64,000 nucleotides of DNA, taken from positions 2,914,001-2,978,000 of the forward strand of contig OZ245886.1 in NCBI GenBank assembly GCA_965229525.1, in the 5' to 3' direction. Numbering within the stretch: position 1 is the first letter of the stretch; every line of letters starts with the position of its first letter. Origin of the DNA: HXMU1420-13 sp965229525 (lineage in GTDB: Bacteria > Bacteroidota > Rhodothermia > Balneolales > Balneolaceae). Made by a program: the position numbers and the translations under genes. This document shows, one piece after another, positions 1 through 10,500 of this stretch. Under the pieces are notes generated by a model, which was not told the DNA's origin, searched no databases, and saw only the letters and a list, made by a program, of their open reading frames with translations.

Positions 1-343
1 TATCCGGATCATTGTCGATTGTATTGTAGGCGAAATCAAGTTCGATTGGGATTTCATCGGATGACTGAATACTTGAATTTAATAAACTCTTGGGATGAGT
101 CATACTCACGTAAACTGATTGGGTGTTAATAGCTCGAATGCTAAATATTCCCATATTAAAATCACCAAGACCAATCTGATTAATACCTGTACCAGTTATG
201 ATAGTCCCGAAATCTAAATTTTGTTCAACTGAAGCTGTTAATTCTGGTTCAATTGTCAGCTCAATGTTTACGAACTGCGAATATGTTTCTTTTGAAAGTA
301 AAGCTATAAGAAGTAAAAGACCTATGACTTTTGAACTAATCAT
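1..343 (-). CDS. Secreted DUF4402-like subunit, partial (C-terminus outside window)
   Basis: Reading leftwards from ATG at 343 the frame stays open to the window edge (114 codons seen). It starts with a clear signal peptide (MISSKVIGLLLLIALLSKETYSQ) followed by a beta-rich region containing LDFGTIITGTG, which resembles the N-terminal part of DUF4402-like secreted proteins, where LDFG.I..G is common. The ATG overlaps the last codons and stop of the upstream gene by 8 bases, so the two are probably translationally coupled. It is the third secreted subunit-like protein in a row at the distal end of this operon. Exact function is unknown; a surface or pilus-like subunit is an inference. The end of the gene cannot be seen. 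Confidence 0.7.
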   Translation of the reverse strand, partial: MISSKVIGLLLLIALLSKETYSQFVNIELTIEPELTASVEQNLDFGTIITGTGINQIGLGDFNMGIFSIRAINTQSVYVSMTHPKSLLNSSIQSSDEIPIELDFAYNTIDNDPD

Positions 344-935
344 AGGTAACATTTAATATAAGATTGCCTTGGTATGTACCACTTGTAAAAGGTCCACTTA
401 GGTCATTCAGGGCAGCGTAGACATATATATATGCATTTTCCTCAAAGGGGGTTAAGTTATAGCCGCCATAGACGGGTGTTGGCGGTGGGCCTGGGGGTGT
501 ACCGCCAGTTCTTTCTTTTAGTTGAAATTGTGCGGTTCCAAGATTACCAACCAGTGGGATGTTAACTGCTTGAGAAGTCAGATTTAGTCCTTTATTAGCA
601 TATCCTGCATATAGTGTTAGTGGAATTGTACAGTTTACCGAGCATACATCTTGATTTGTTAAAACTGTTGGATCTCCAATTCCGGCAACAATTGATACGA
701 AAACATCTAAATAACGTATTCCTGTAATTTCGAATACCATGCCTGAGTTGATATCTATTGACTGGCTGGGAGATCCTGCAAATACTGGTGCTGGCCCAAA
801 ATCTAATGTTGCAGCACCGATACTAGTTACTGATGCATAATATGTACTACTGAAGGAGCCAAAATCAATTTCCTGACTATGAGCTACTTCCACCGACAAG
901 ACAATACATAATATGATCAGAATACTATTTTTCAT
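336..935 (-). CDS. Secreted DUF4402-like protein
   Basis: A 199-residue protein with a signal peptide ending near VAHSQ (residues 1-20). The mature part is beta-rich, has an early LDFGPAPVF motif, a single Cys pair close together (CSVNC, about residues 93-97) and ends in GTYQGNLILNVTYD. That ending, G.Y.G...L.V.Y, is the typical last strand of DUF4402-type domains. The start codon overlaps the TGA of the preceding gene (ATGA), and its own end overlaps the next gene, so it sits in a tightly coupled operon. A proline/glycine-rich stretch (GGTPPGPPPTPVYGG) interrupts the fold. Role is unknown; an exported structural subunit is the most economical reading. Confidence 0.7.
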   Translation of the reverse strand: MKNSILIILCIVLSVEVAHSQEIDFGSFSSTYYASVTSIGAATLDFGPAPVFAGSPSQSIDINSGMVFEITGIRYLDVFVSIVAGIGDPTVLTNQDVCSVNCTIPLTLYAGYANKGLNLTSQAVNIPLVGNLGTAQFQLKERTGGTPPGPPPTPVYGGYNLTPFEENAYIYVYAALNDLSGPFTSGTYQGNLILNVTYD

Positions 936-1426
936 ATGTAATCAATCTCAATTGTAAAATCCCCAATATATGAACCGGGTACTGCATTTGTAAGATCAAC
1001 TCTGCCACCAACCCAGAAAAAATATTCACCTTCTATATTAAATCGTATACTTCTATTATCATTTTGTAAGAGCTCGGAATTAACTTGATCATCACTCGAA
1101 TTTCCTGAAATTTCATAAGTAAATTTGATACTTCCTTCACCTTCGATTCTAGTTAATTCTCTCTCATTGAAATAGTTTAATTGAAATTCTGCTCCAGGTG
1201 TTCCAACGGCAATCATAAAACCTGCAAGACCACTTTGGACGGGTGAAATGTAGATTTCCTGCTGCCCTGGTTGCAAATCACCGATTTGCATCGAATTAAC
1301 AGTGATTAATTCAATAGTTTGAACAACATTTGCGTCAACACTTAATTTTGTTGAAACCTCTAGTGATGTTTGTGCAAACACTACTCTCGTGACCATAAAA
1401 GAGAATATTAAGAAGAGTTTCTTCAT
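932..1426 (-). CDS. Secreted DUF4402 family protein
   Basis: A 164-residue protein with a signal peptide (residues 1-19, ending VVFAQ). The mature domain has LSVDANVVQTIELITVNSMQIGDLQPG near its start and ends NAVPGSYIGDFTIEIDYI, matching the general pattern of DUF4402 proteins (a secreted beta-sandwich with a G.Y.G.F.I.I.Y final strand). Of the three such proteins here it is the clearest match. It is preceded by a 95-base gap and followed by a 4-base ATGA overlap with the next paralogue-like gene. Members of this family are uncharacterised, although they look like spore-coat-U/chaperone-usher-type subunits; I see no chaperone or usher in this window. Confidence 0.75.
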   Translation of the reverse strand: MKKLFLIFSFMVTRVVFAQTSLEVSTKLSVDANVVQTIELITVNSMQIGDLQPGQQEIYISPVQSGLAGFMIAVGTPGAEFQLNYFNERELTRIEGEGSIKFTYEISGNSSDDQVNSELLQNDNRSIRFNIEGEYFFWVGGRVDLTNAVPGSYIGDFTIEIDYI

Positions 1427-1521
1427 ATTTTATAGGCTCATTTTTTTACCTAAAAATGCCCTATAACTAGCAAATTAGCCAGTTAATCTTTCCTAATTAA
1501 GTATTTGAGACAACACGAATA

Positions 1522-1914
1522 TTACCAGGCAAATGCATTGAAATAAAGAGGGTCAAGTTCGACTTCTCGGCCTTGGAGCTGGATGCTTCGAGGAAGAACT
1601 TCAACTGTTCGAATATAATTGGCCATCATTTCGAAATTATAGGTGAGTGTTTGATTTCGAAATCTCGATGAAAAACGAATTGTAATGGTGTAAATACTAT
1701 CAATTGGTTCTTCATCAATCAAATAGTAGGGGTTTGGTGTATTTATTGGATAGAGGTCTCCAACAATTCGTAACTGATCTCTACCCGGTATAAAAGTACT
1801 GTCGGCTAATTGTGGCTGTAAATTTACATTGAATGTTATTGTATTCTGAGCAATCGCAGCAGAATTAATTCCAATAAATAATATAAATGCAAGAAATTGC
1901 TTTTTAAGAATCAT
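1522..1914 (-). CDS. Small secreted protein of unknown function
   Basis: A 130-residue protein with a signal peptide (MILKKQFLAFILFIGINSAAIAQ). The mature part reads NTITFNVNLQPQLADSTFIP then GRDQLRIVGDLYP, and resembles a short beta-sandwich; strands containing the pattern F.V.L......F.P..D.. are reminiscent of starch-binding or CBM-like folds, but this is weak. It starts three bases after the TAA of the upstream beta-solenoid pilin-like gene, so it is in the same transcript. A 95-base gap then separates it from the DUF4402 genes. I do not recognise the family. Its position, between the membrane-anchored pilin-like proteins and the exported subunits, suggests it belongs to the same surface structure. 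Confidence 0.65.
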   Translation of the reverse strand: MILKKQFLAFILFIGINSAAIAQNTITFNVNLQPQLADSTFIPGRDQLRIVGDLYPINTPNPYYLIDEEPIDSIYTITIRFSSRFRNQTLTYNFEMMANYIRTVEVLPRSIQLQGREVELDPLYFNAFAW

Positions 1915-1917
1915 GAA

Positions 1918-3339
1918 TTAGTCTGAAATTTTTGTCACTTCATCTTTCCAATAGACTATGGAAAATACACTTTCTCTTGGGAAAGTAGGCGGAATACTCG
2001 CTTTTAATCTATTATCATATTGATAATTTTTTGAATATCCGGAATAAACAGTAGACCCGGAGAAGGTCCCCACAGGGCCGCGATTGGCTTGAATAAGGCC
2101 CCCTAATAAATTCAGAGTTCCTTTTGAGCAGCAATAATTGTAATTCTCGACATAGAAAGAAGTATTAACCGCCATAATTGAAGCATGGACTGTTACATCT
2201 TGTGTACCGCTGAATGAATGTGCATTTGCATCAATTCTGACATCACCTTCACTTACTAATCCAAGCATATCCGTACTGGATGAGTCGACTAGTGGGCTGG
2301 TTACATATGTAATGTCGCCATCAATCTCGATTAGTGATTCGGAGTGGAGTGTAATTTCACCTTTTACTTCGCCGTATACATCAACTCTCCCGCTTGCTGA
2401 TATTATTCCATTTGTCTGACTTAAATCATAATCAACCGGTGCAGTCCATGAGGCGCCCGTCCATTCCCAAATTCTTGCATTTCCTACGCCATTACTTTCA
2501 AAAAATTGGACATATATTTGGCTATTAAATCTTAGTCCATCGCTGGTTGCTGCAGTTGCTATCTTTCCAATTTCATAGGATGTAGGCGCAGTTTTTAAAG
2601 GAGCATTAAAGTTTTCCCCTCCATAAAAATTGGGACTAGTCGGGTTTGTAGAATGAGCCCGCCACATATTTGGGCTGGTTACCAAACCGTAAAACGATGG
2701 ACTGCCAGACATAGCAAACTGGCCATTTGTATGAATTGGTCCATGAATATTATCTGCGTCCATAAACCATATAGTACTTCCAGAAGCACTTAATTCCGAC
2801 TGAGTCATATAAGAATACTTAGAGAATGAATCTCTCTGCATTAAAACTTCTGTAGTAACTTCGATATCATCGTACTGTGTGGTACTTACTAAAAGAACTT
2901 TATATTCGTCCCATGATCCAACGCTGTTATTAGCAGGTTTGTTAGTACTTGACTCTGTATAACTACTTAAGCTACCATCGATATCTATTCCAAAAGGAGT
3001 GTCTTCCATCTGATCATAAATAGCTTCTTCGATGTCTTCAAGCTCAGAAACCGAAATTTCACCAAGGGCTAACCGCTTTCGGCCTAAATTTGATCTAGAC
3101 ATTAATGCAACTGTATCTACTACTTCACCCATTGAAATACTGCCAGTCCAGTTATTATTTGCCTTCATAGTTTCAACAGCATTATCAATAAGTGATTTAG
3201 ACAAATTTCGTGCTTGTTGCGCGTTGTAATAGTCAACGGAAACTTCAGGAATATCAGTTACTCGTTCTGAATTATTAACCTGAATAATTCCGGTTATAAT
3301 TGTGAGTCCTGTAACTAAAAACAATAAACTTCTACCCAT
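1918..3339 (-). CDS. PilX/DUF4900-like membrane-anchored beta-solenoid protein
   Basis: A 473-residue protein with one N-terminal hydrophobic helix (residues 3-20, SLLFLVTGLTIITGIIQV) followed by a polar helical segment with the PilX-like motif YYNAQQARNLSKSLIDNAV (about 37-55). The rest is beta-rich: IHGPIHTNGQFAMSGSPSF..LV (about 199-220) and later short strands (ISASGRVDVYGEVKGEITLHS, IEIDGDITYVTSPL, LVSEGDVRIDAN) suggest a solenoid. This layout fits DUF4900/PilX-type minor pilin-like proteins and recalls Thermus ComZ, a minor pilin with an inserted solenoid; that comparison is inference. A good ribosome-binding site, GAGGAG, lies six bases upstream of the ATG, right at the TGA of the previous gene. 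There is no canonical G-F-T-L-x-E prepilin cleavage motif. Confidence 0.7.
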   Translation of the reverse strand: MGRSLLFLVTGLTIITGIIQVNNSERVTDIPEVSVDYYNAQQARNLSKSLIDNAVETMKANNNWTGSISMGEVVDTVALMSRSNLGRKRLALGEISVSELEDIEEAIYDQMEDTPFGIDIDGSLSSYTESSTNKPANNSVGSWDEYKVLLVSTTQYDDIEVTTEVLMQRDSFSKYSYMTQSELSASGSTIWFMDADNIHGPIHTNGQFAMSGSPSFYGLVTSPNMWRAHSTNPTSPNFYGGENFNAPLKTAPTSYEIGKIATAATSDGLRFNSQIYVQFFESNGVGNARIWEWTGASWTAPVDYDLSQTNGIISASGRVDVYGEVKGEITLHSESLIEIDGDITYVTSPLVDSSSTDMLGLVSEGDVRIDANAHSFSGTQDVTVHASIMAVNTSFYVENYNYCCSKGTLNLLGGLIQANRGPVGTFSGSTVYSGYSKNYQYDNRLKASIPPTFPRESVFSIVYWKDEVTKISD

Positions 3340-3348
3340 AACTGCTCC

Positions 3349-3933
3349 TCAATAAGGTAAATTGATATTATTTGGTACAAAAATTCTTTTCCAAACCAGG
3401 CGTGGATATTCCACATTATCAGAGTTAACTGTATATGGTTCGCCGGTTTCAACAATTACTTCAACTTCAATTTTTTTAACTGATGATTTATCAGTTGTTA
3501 CAGTTCCGTTTGCTGTATAAAAATTCATATCGAAGTAAACGACTGGAAATTCAATGGTTCCATAACTAGATGTTCCGATCGGTCCAGTTCTTTTTAGATA
3601 GTAATCGTTGGGATTTGTTGTCGACGTAACGGCATCATTTTTATCGAAATACCATCTAATATTAGTTGAACCATACGAATCGGTATCATAAACATCGCCT
3701 TGGAATATGATGTTTTGATCAGTAATGGTTGTAAAAGGAACTGCTGTTCCAGCATTAAAACCAATTTTGTTAAAATCGTTATCTAACACATCGACTAAAT
3801 TGTCTAACGCATTTTGGTTTATTGAACTTAATGTTAATTCCTGGCTCTGATTCATTACCTGAGTATTGAATGAAAGAATGGTGATAAGGAATAACCCACC
3901 AATTACAAATGTTATGGCAAGCCCAGCATTCAT
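3349..3933 (-). CDS. Pilin-like single-span membrane protein (PilW-like position)
   Basis: A 194-residue protein with an N-terminal hydrophobic segment (residues 3-22, AGLAITFVIGGLFLITILSF), then a polar helix (QVMNQSQELTLSSINQNALDN) and a beta-rich C-terminal domain with FPVVYFDMNFYTANGTV and IEVEVIVETGEPYTV strands. Size and architecture are those of a minor pilin or pseudopilin of the PilW/GspJ type: N-terminal helix, then a globular beta domain. The start codon shares one base with the stop of the preceding gene (TAATG), a coupling signal. No Glu at position 5 of a mature pilin and no leader-peptide motif are apparent, so processing by a standard prepilin peptidase is doubtful. Confidence 0.65.
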   Translation of the reverse strand: MNAGLAITFVIGGLFLITILSFNTQVMNQSQELTLSSINQNALDNLVDVLDNDFNKIGFNAGTAVPFTTITDQNIIFQGDVYDTDSYGSTNIRWYFDKNDAVTSTTNPNDYYLKRTGPIGTSSYGTIEFPVVYFDMNFYTANGTVTTDKSSVKKIEVEVIVETGEPYTVNSDNVEYPRLVWKRIFVPNNINLPY

Positions 3934-4352
3934 TAGTAACTATAAGATTTAACGTATTCTAGAGTAATAAATACTTCGGGAGTCACATTTTGGTTTAAAA
4001 CAGAAACAGCAACCTGATAACGTTTCATGGAGCCAGTATCCTCAATTAATTCTGAACTACCATTAATGATAAAAGTACTTGAATACTGATCATTATCCCC
4101 ATAAACATGAGATTCTTCGATAGGGTAGTTCGCATAAACATAACTTGATTCATCTGGGTCCAGATCATCAGGTTCATATATCCATTGAACCTTATCAAGT
4201 TCATCCTGAGCAACAGCTATGGCACGGTATTCAGCTTCTGCCTGATACAGAGTTTGTCTTGACGAATTGAAGCTTCTTGAAGTATTCAATGACAAAAACG
4301 AGAAAACTACCATTGCTCCAAGCAAATAAAATATCTCGGCGTAACTAGTCAT
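3933..4352 (-). CDS. Pilin-like single-span membrane protein (first gene of operon)
   Basis: A 139-residue protein opening the operon. The N-terminus MTSYAEIFYLLGAMVVFSFLSLNT is a single hydrophobic helix preceded by a Glu at residue 6; a polar helix follows (SRSFNSSRQTLYQAEAEYRAIAVAQDELD) and then a small beta domain with a final VFITLEYVKSYSY strand. This is the size and layout of PilV/GspI-like minor pilins. The ATG at 4352 is followed downstream by two more proteins of the same design with overlapping starts. The 217-base gap upstream, to the giant gene's hairpin, is where a promoter must lie. Family assignment is by architecture only. Confidence 0.65.
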   Translation of the reverse strand: MTSYAEIFYLLGAMVVFSFLSLNTSRSFNSSRQTLYQAEAEYRAIAVAQDELDKVQWIYEPDDLDPDESSYVYANYPIEESHVYGDNDQYSSTFIINGSSELIEDTGSMKRYQVAVSVLNQNVTPEVFITLEYVKSYSY

Positions 4353-4526
4353 GATTCTAAAATTTTACTATATGAGTAATTATCGAAAATATGTTACAAT
4401 TAAAATTAGTCTATCGTAACATATAAATGGATAAAACGGGATCTAATAATTGTTATTATTTAACCTAGAAAACTCTCCTGACATTCTTTATAAATTTTAA
4501 TTCTCGCTCTTCTATTTATCGGCGAA

Positions 4527-4561
4527 AATCGATAAACGTTAACTAACACCGTTTATCGATT
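4527..4561 (-). terminator. Strong hairpin downstream of giant gene
   Basis: A perfect 12-base inverted repeat, AATCGATAAACG (4527-4538) and CGTTTATCGATT (4550-4561), with an 11-base loop, lies 9 bases after the stop of the first giant gene. On the minus strand the sequence after the hairpin begins TTTCG, so the U-tract is poor. It could be a weak terminator or an mRNA 3'-end stabiliser. The remaining gap, 4353-4526, is AT-rich and shows no gene. Confidence 0.55.
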
Positions 4562-4569
4562 AAAGAATG

Positions 4570-7500
4570 TTATTTGATAAAAGTCATTCTTTTTATAAAT
4601 ACTTCGTCGTTCGCTTGTAGTCGATAAAAATAAACACCACTAGCTAAGGTTCGCGCATCAAATCTTGTTTGATATCTACCTGGATTTCTTTGTTCGTTTA
4701 AGATAGTTTGAATTTTGCGTCCAAGAATATCATAGACCTCAAGAACTACATTTGCAGTTTGATCTAATCCAAATTCAATTGTAGTGCTGGGATTAAAAGG
4801 GTTTGGATAATTTTGGTTAAGGAAAATTTGCTCTGGTACATCTCTTTCGATTTGTTCGGTGGATACTTTTAACGTGAATCTTGTATTCATCGATCTTGCT
4901 TTTCCTCGAATTTGATAATCCGGTGATAATGGATTGTTATTTCGGCGAATTTTTGCTCTTGTACTGTGATTGAACTCGTAGCTTAACTGTTCCTTGAGAT
5001 TAATTTCTTCGCCTGTTTCATTATCAATTAACACCAAAATCCAGTCTTCGGGAATTGATCTGAAATCCCCCCATATCATTTCGAAAGTGCCTGAGGTAGG
5101 CAATCCATTTTCGAAGGAATCAAAATGTAGTGGAATGAAATTTCGCGAGTTAAAATCTAATGGCAAATTATTGATGGCAAGTTCAGTTCCATTATTTAGT
5201 AGAGTATTAAATTCAATATGTGATGTAGAAAGTGGAATTAGAGTGTATGCATCTAAATCGTCTTTCCCGGTTCGCGCATTATCAGTAAAAATAATATTGG
5301 TTTTCTTTGATCTTCCAGTGTTGGAAACTACCGCTAATTGAATCTGTGGAATCTGAGTTTCATTAGAGACCGCCTTTGTTTGAACTGAATCTTTTGATGT
5401 ATCAACTTGCTCAGATATAGTTTTACGCAAAAATGTATCACCAGTAGTCTTAGCGTCTTTATTAACCTTTAAAACAGGACTTGTATCATTAGCTTTTACC
5501 CAAAACCCTTGGAATGGTGCAATCAAGCCATTTGAAGGAAGGGTACCAGAGACCCCATTCCACGTTAAATATTCACCATCGCCGCCATTTGCAGCTGGAT
5601 CCCAAATATAAATGACAGACTCTACATTTGTTTTTGTCCAATTTGCACCATCATCCCAATCGATGGTTGCAGCAAACGGATTTCCAACAAGGTTCCAACC
5701 TGAATCTGCTGTTGCTGTATAGGTAATGCCGAAGTCAACTTCAGTGCCATCGCCGTCCCACTCTTGCCCTGATGCATCTAAGGTATCGGGCAATGCCTCA
5801 TTATATAGTACATCAGCTGGAATATCTCCAAAAAAGAAAACAAACATCCCTTGCCCTTGAGTTACATTCGTTGCTGCACTTGTGGGTGTGCGATACCGCT
5901 GGTTATCTGTACCAACAAAGCTTTCTAGATAGGTGAGAACATTTGGTTGAAGTGTGTCACCTGGATTTGAACCTGTACTATAAAATGCACCTGTGTACCC
6001 TTGAGTTATAGTTCCATCCAATAAATCACCATAGGTTGTATTGAAAGGGGATGAGATTAAGCGCCAGCCAATGCTACCTGTTATTTCCCGTTGCATTCGG
6101 ATAGAACCACTTCCATAATTTTTCGAATTAGCAATCAAGTTAGAACCGCTAGGTAAAAACATGACTCCATCCACGAGTTTGAGTGAATCAGAAACTGTTA
6201 CGTTTCCTGCAAAGTCGGCCCCGTTTGAATTGTCTAATTCGAGATTAGTAAAAGTATTTGGGCTTGTCACAATTTGATTAGCAGTTCCATTAAGAATAAC
6301 TGTTCCAACAGCAATATCATTGAGGTCAATATCACCACCAACAGTAAGTGAATCTGTGTTGCTACCTAAAATTTCTCCTTCACCAGATGCTTCACCAGTT
6401 ACAATAAAATTAATTCCGCCAGAAACGGTAACTGTTGCAGAATTTTCAATTGAAATTTGTTCAATAGTTGTATTCGTTAAACTTACAACAGGTTGCTCAT
6501 TACCAACTGATGGCGTAGCAGGAATGAGTACTTTATCTGATGCTCCTGGAACCACGCCAGCGCTCCAGTTAGTTGCATCATCCCAATTTCTAGCGTCGGA
6601 TACAGATCCTACTTGTGACTGCCACTGGGTATTGAATTCAGCGTATTCAACCTGGGCATTATCAGAAATTGAGACAGCGTTTAAAGTTCCTGTTACCGTT
6701 GCAGTACCAGCAATAATTGAGGAAGTTAGTGTTGCTGTATAAGTTCCATTGGAATTATCAGTCACTGATCCTAGTGATCCAGATGTAACACTCAACGCGA
6801 TAGTTTCACCACCAACGGTACGATTATTTCCTTCAGAATCTTTGGTTTGAACCGTGATTGTAGAAGTAGCAAAACCATCATTAAATATAACTGTTGGACT
6901 TGCCGAAATGGTGGTTGTCGTTTCAGAAGCTGCTCCTGGTGTAACGGTAAAGGTATTACTTGTTCCTTCTTCCGAACCAGAAGTATTAGTTGCGGTAAGC
7001 GAACAAGTACCGGTACTTGATATACTTACCGTTAAGGAGGATAGAACTCCAGCTGTGAATGAAGGTGATGTGCCAGCTCCAGTACCAATGGTACAATTAG
7101 AGGTTAATGAAATAGTACCGGTAAATGAAGTAACTGTGTCCTGTATTCCATCTACAGCGACAATTGTAATGTTAAAAGTTTGACCAGCCTGTTTATCAGA
7201 AATGTTTCCAAACGGTACTCTTTCTACTGTGAAACCTGTTAATTGGCCAAGTACAACAACATCAAAATCATTACTTGTTGTATCTGATAATCCGGTGCTG
7301 GAACCAGTTAGTGAATAAGTTCCGGTATCATCAACAATTAGATTATCGAATTCTGCTATTCCAAAGAGATTTGTTTCTTCAAGGGTTGTAGAAGCACCAT
7401 CTAGAACACCAGTACCGCTAACTTGGTTCAAGGCCATTGTTATATCAACACGACTCTCTTCAACTGAATTACCAAATTGATCTACAAGCTGAATCCTTGG

Positions 7501-10500
7501 AGATGGAGTAATTGCCGAACTGACGTTTGATACACCAGGTTGCTGAGCATATTCCATAGCAATTTGTGTACCTGCAACCATGGTCAGGTCACCATAATCC
7601 GTGGAACCACCCAGGCCGGTAGTACCTACATTTGTGATATTCCCTGAATTTGGTAGCGTTCCAGTTGTAGGGCGTACTCGAAAATCAGAAAATGTAATTT
7701 CTGCAGGATTTGTAGTCGAAACCGCGGTAACAGTAAATGTAATTTGGCTGGCAGTTCTACTCGTGAACGAAATAGCTAAGTCTGTAGTACCGCCGAATGC
7801 AGCGGCAACACTTGCGGATGGAGCACCTCCACCAGTATCCCATTCAAAACCTGTTGGAGCTTGGAAAATGAATGTACCTGTTGAAAACTCGCCAACGAAA
7901 CTTTCCTGAACTCTCGGACCGGTTAATGTTGTAAAAGCAGGGGATGGTGCAATACTTGCATCATCTGCTGAAATGGCTTCTCCACCTCGAGCCGGAGTTA
8001 GAGAGCGAATTGCAATATCATATTTATTAGATAGATAATCCTCAACTGATTCCTGGTCGGTTAAGGTTATTTCGTTGTCATAGAGTATTACTTCTGCGAT
8101 TAATCCGTCCCAACTGGTGTTATTGTCAAGAGGTCCCTGTCCAATAATTGCAGTTGTAAGGTTTGCTGCATCCAAAGTACCTGTTGGGATTGATGTTGTT
8201 GAAGTGGGGTTACTTAAAACTCCATCAATGTACATATCGTAGGTAGTTTCAGATGTCCACTTTAGCATAACAATTTGGCCTAACGTAGTTTGTGCATCAG
8301 CAAAACTTTCAAGTGTAAATGCAGTTTGATCCCTTAGCCCCGCAGTAACCACATTACTCGCACCACCACTTGTACCAGTTGCATCATATCTTAAACTAAA
8401 GTACTGATCCGTAGTTGATGCACCGGGTGTTTCAGTAGCCCAAAAACCCCGATCGGTTGCGGTTATATCCGATTCAATTACAAAGAAAATGGTTAAACCC
8501 GATAATCCATCTAAGTACTGAGTTTCAGCATCTGCGTCCTCTAAACGTACATTCGATCCACCACCTGGAAATTCAATTGCAGCCTGAGAGTTAATGGTAG
8601 GAGCGATTGCGTCGAAAGTAGGACTTGCTGCACCGCTTGAAATAAAATCATTACCATTACCACTTTGATCTTCCCAACAGCCTATAGGGTCAGTGTCTGT
8701 AGCTGTGGTGGAACAGCCTGTATTTGTATAGGTGCCTGCATCACCTTTTAGCCAAACAAGAAGTCCTGAAACTGATTTCGGAATACTGAATGAAATACTT
8801 CGAACTTGTGTGTTACTATTGTCTGTGCCATCGTTGATTGTAAATGTAACATCACGTGGTGTATCAGTGGGTGTTCCTGCTGTATTTAAATATTGAACTG
8901 TTCTTAACGCAGATTCAAAATCCGACTTTGAAGCAGGCCCAGTTAACGTTAGAATACCACTCACATCATTCCAACTATCTGTAATACCAAAGATATCTTC
9001 AAAGAGAAGTGAGTCTTCTGCACTATTATAGGATGCCGTTATTTGTATTGTAGCTGTTTCAATATCGGTGTCATCAGGGTCTGAAAGTGCTAATGTCTCA
9101 GAAATAATGGTTGTGTCGCCAGCTAAATAGAACAAGCTGGAACCCTCGATTGATGAAAGGGATGGGGCAGTGTTTAAACTGGCAACAGATACATCTCGTG
9201 ATTGTACTCCACTGCTGTCAATCCCATCAAATACCCGAAAAGTTATTTCACGATCTAACCCAGTAACAGGATCTGAACTAATATTTTCGAAAGTAACACT
9301 GCGTAATGCAGTTTGATAATTTGCAACTGAAGAAGATCCTGAAAGAGTAAGCACACCAGAAGGAGAATCAAAAGAGCCAATTATTCCATTTTGGGTTGAA
9401 AATCCTAAAACATCTTCCCCAAGGAAATAGTTATTGGTAAACGCTATAGTAGCCCCATCTAAATTTGTGTCATCTGAATCTGTAACTGTAAGTGTAGATG
9501 TTATTGCAGTTGGCCCGTCGTTTTCTGTAAAAGCAAGTGTTGATCCTTCAATTGCAGCTAAACTTGGTGCTGCATTTAGAGGCGTAATTTCAATATTTCT
9601 AGAAACAGTATTACTAATATCGTCCCAGTCGTACACCACAAAATCAATTTGACGTGTTGTTTCAGAAGGGCTGGTTCCATCTGTATTTTGATAAGTTATT
9701 GACTGTAATGCAGTTTCATAATTTGCAATTGTTTCATTCCCTGATAGTGTAAGTACACCTGAACCTGAGTCATACGAACCTGTAATCCCACCAACAGGAG
9801 CGGGAAGAGCTAGGACATCTTCTGTTCCGTCAAAACCAACAGAAATAGATACTTTAGCACTATCAATACTTCTATCATATGCTACAGAGTCGTCGTTAGC
9901 GATAGAAAGAGTTGAGGTAAGTACAGTTGCCGGATCACCTTCTGTGTACGATATATTCGGAATCTCAAGGCTAGATAATACGGGTGGAACATTGAGCCAT
10001 TTATCGCTAAGAAACCCATATATATTAGTAAAATCAGTTGCTGAAAGAGCGTTATTCCATGATATAAATTCTGCAATAACACCTTCGAATGGATTTGTTC
10101 CACCGGGTACTGAACCTTCTGTAACAGGGTCTAGCGTCCCATCTTCTTCACCAATTTCTGCACCACCGGAATGAGCTCGTTGAAAATCAACATCTGTTAA
10201 AGTGTTAATTGCCCCACCATTTACATTCGCCTCCCAAACCTGTTCAACTGATACTGCAGATGTTGCATCATGAGAGGCTATAACAATGTAGGTTGTGTTT
10301 ATTTCAACGGAACCCAAATTGATACTTTTATCCTGATCCCCAGCTCCCCATTCACTATTGTTCCAAACGTATGCATATAAATTTCCATCCTTTATACTAA
10401 TTTGATAGCCACGGGTACCTCCGCCTTGCTCAAATAATATTTGAAGACCAGCTGTGGAAGTTCCAGTTCTAAAAACCATAGCAAATGATTTTTCTGTATA

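Noticed and set aside
4994..7909. Several plus-strand ORFs of 70-140 codons inside the first giant gene
   Set aside because: They lie antisense to a repetitive, well-supported CDS, have low-complexity translations rich in Val, Ser and Pro, and no signal, motif or ribosome-binding site; shadows of the real gene.
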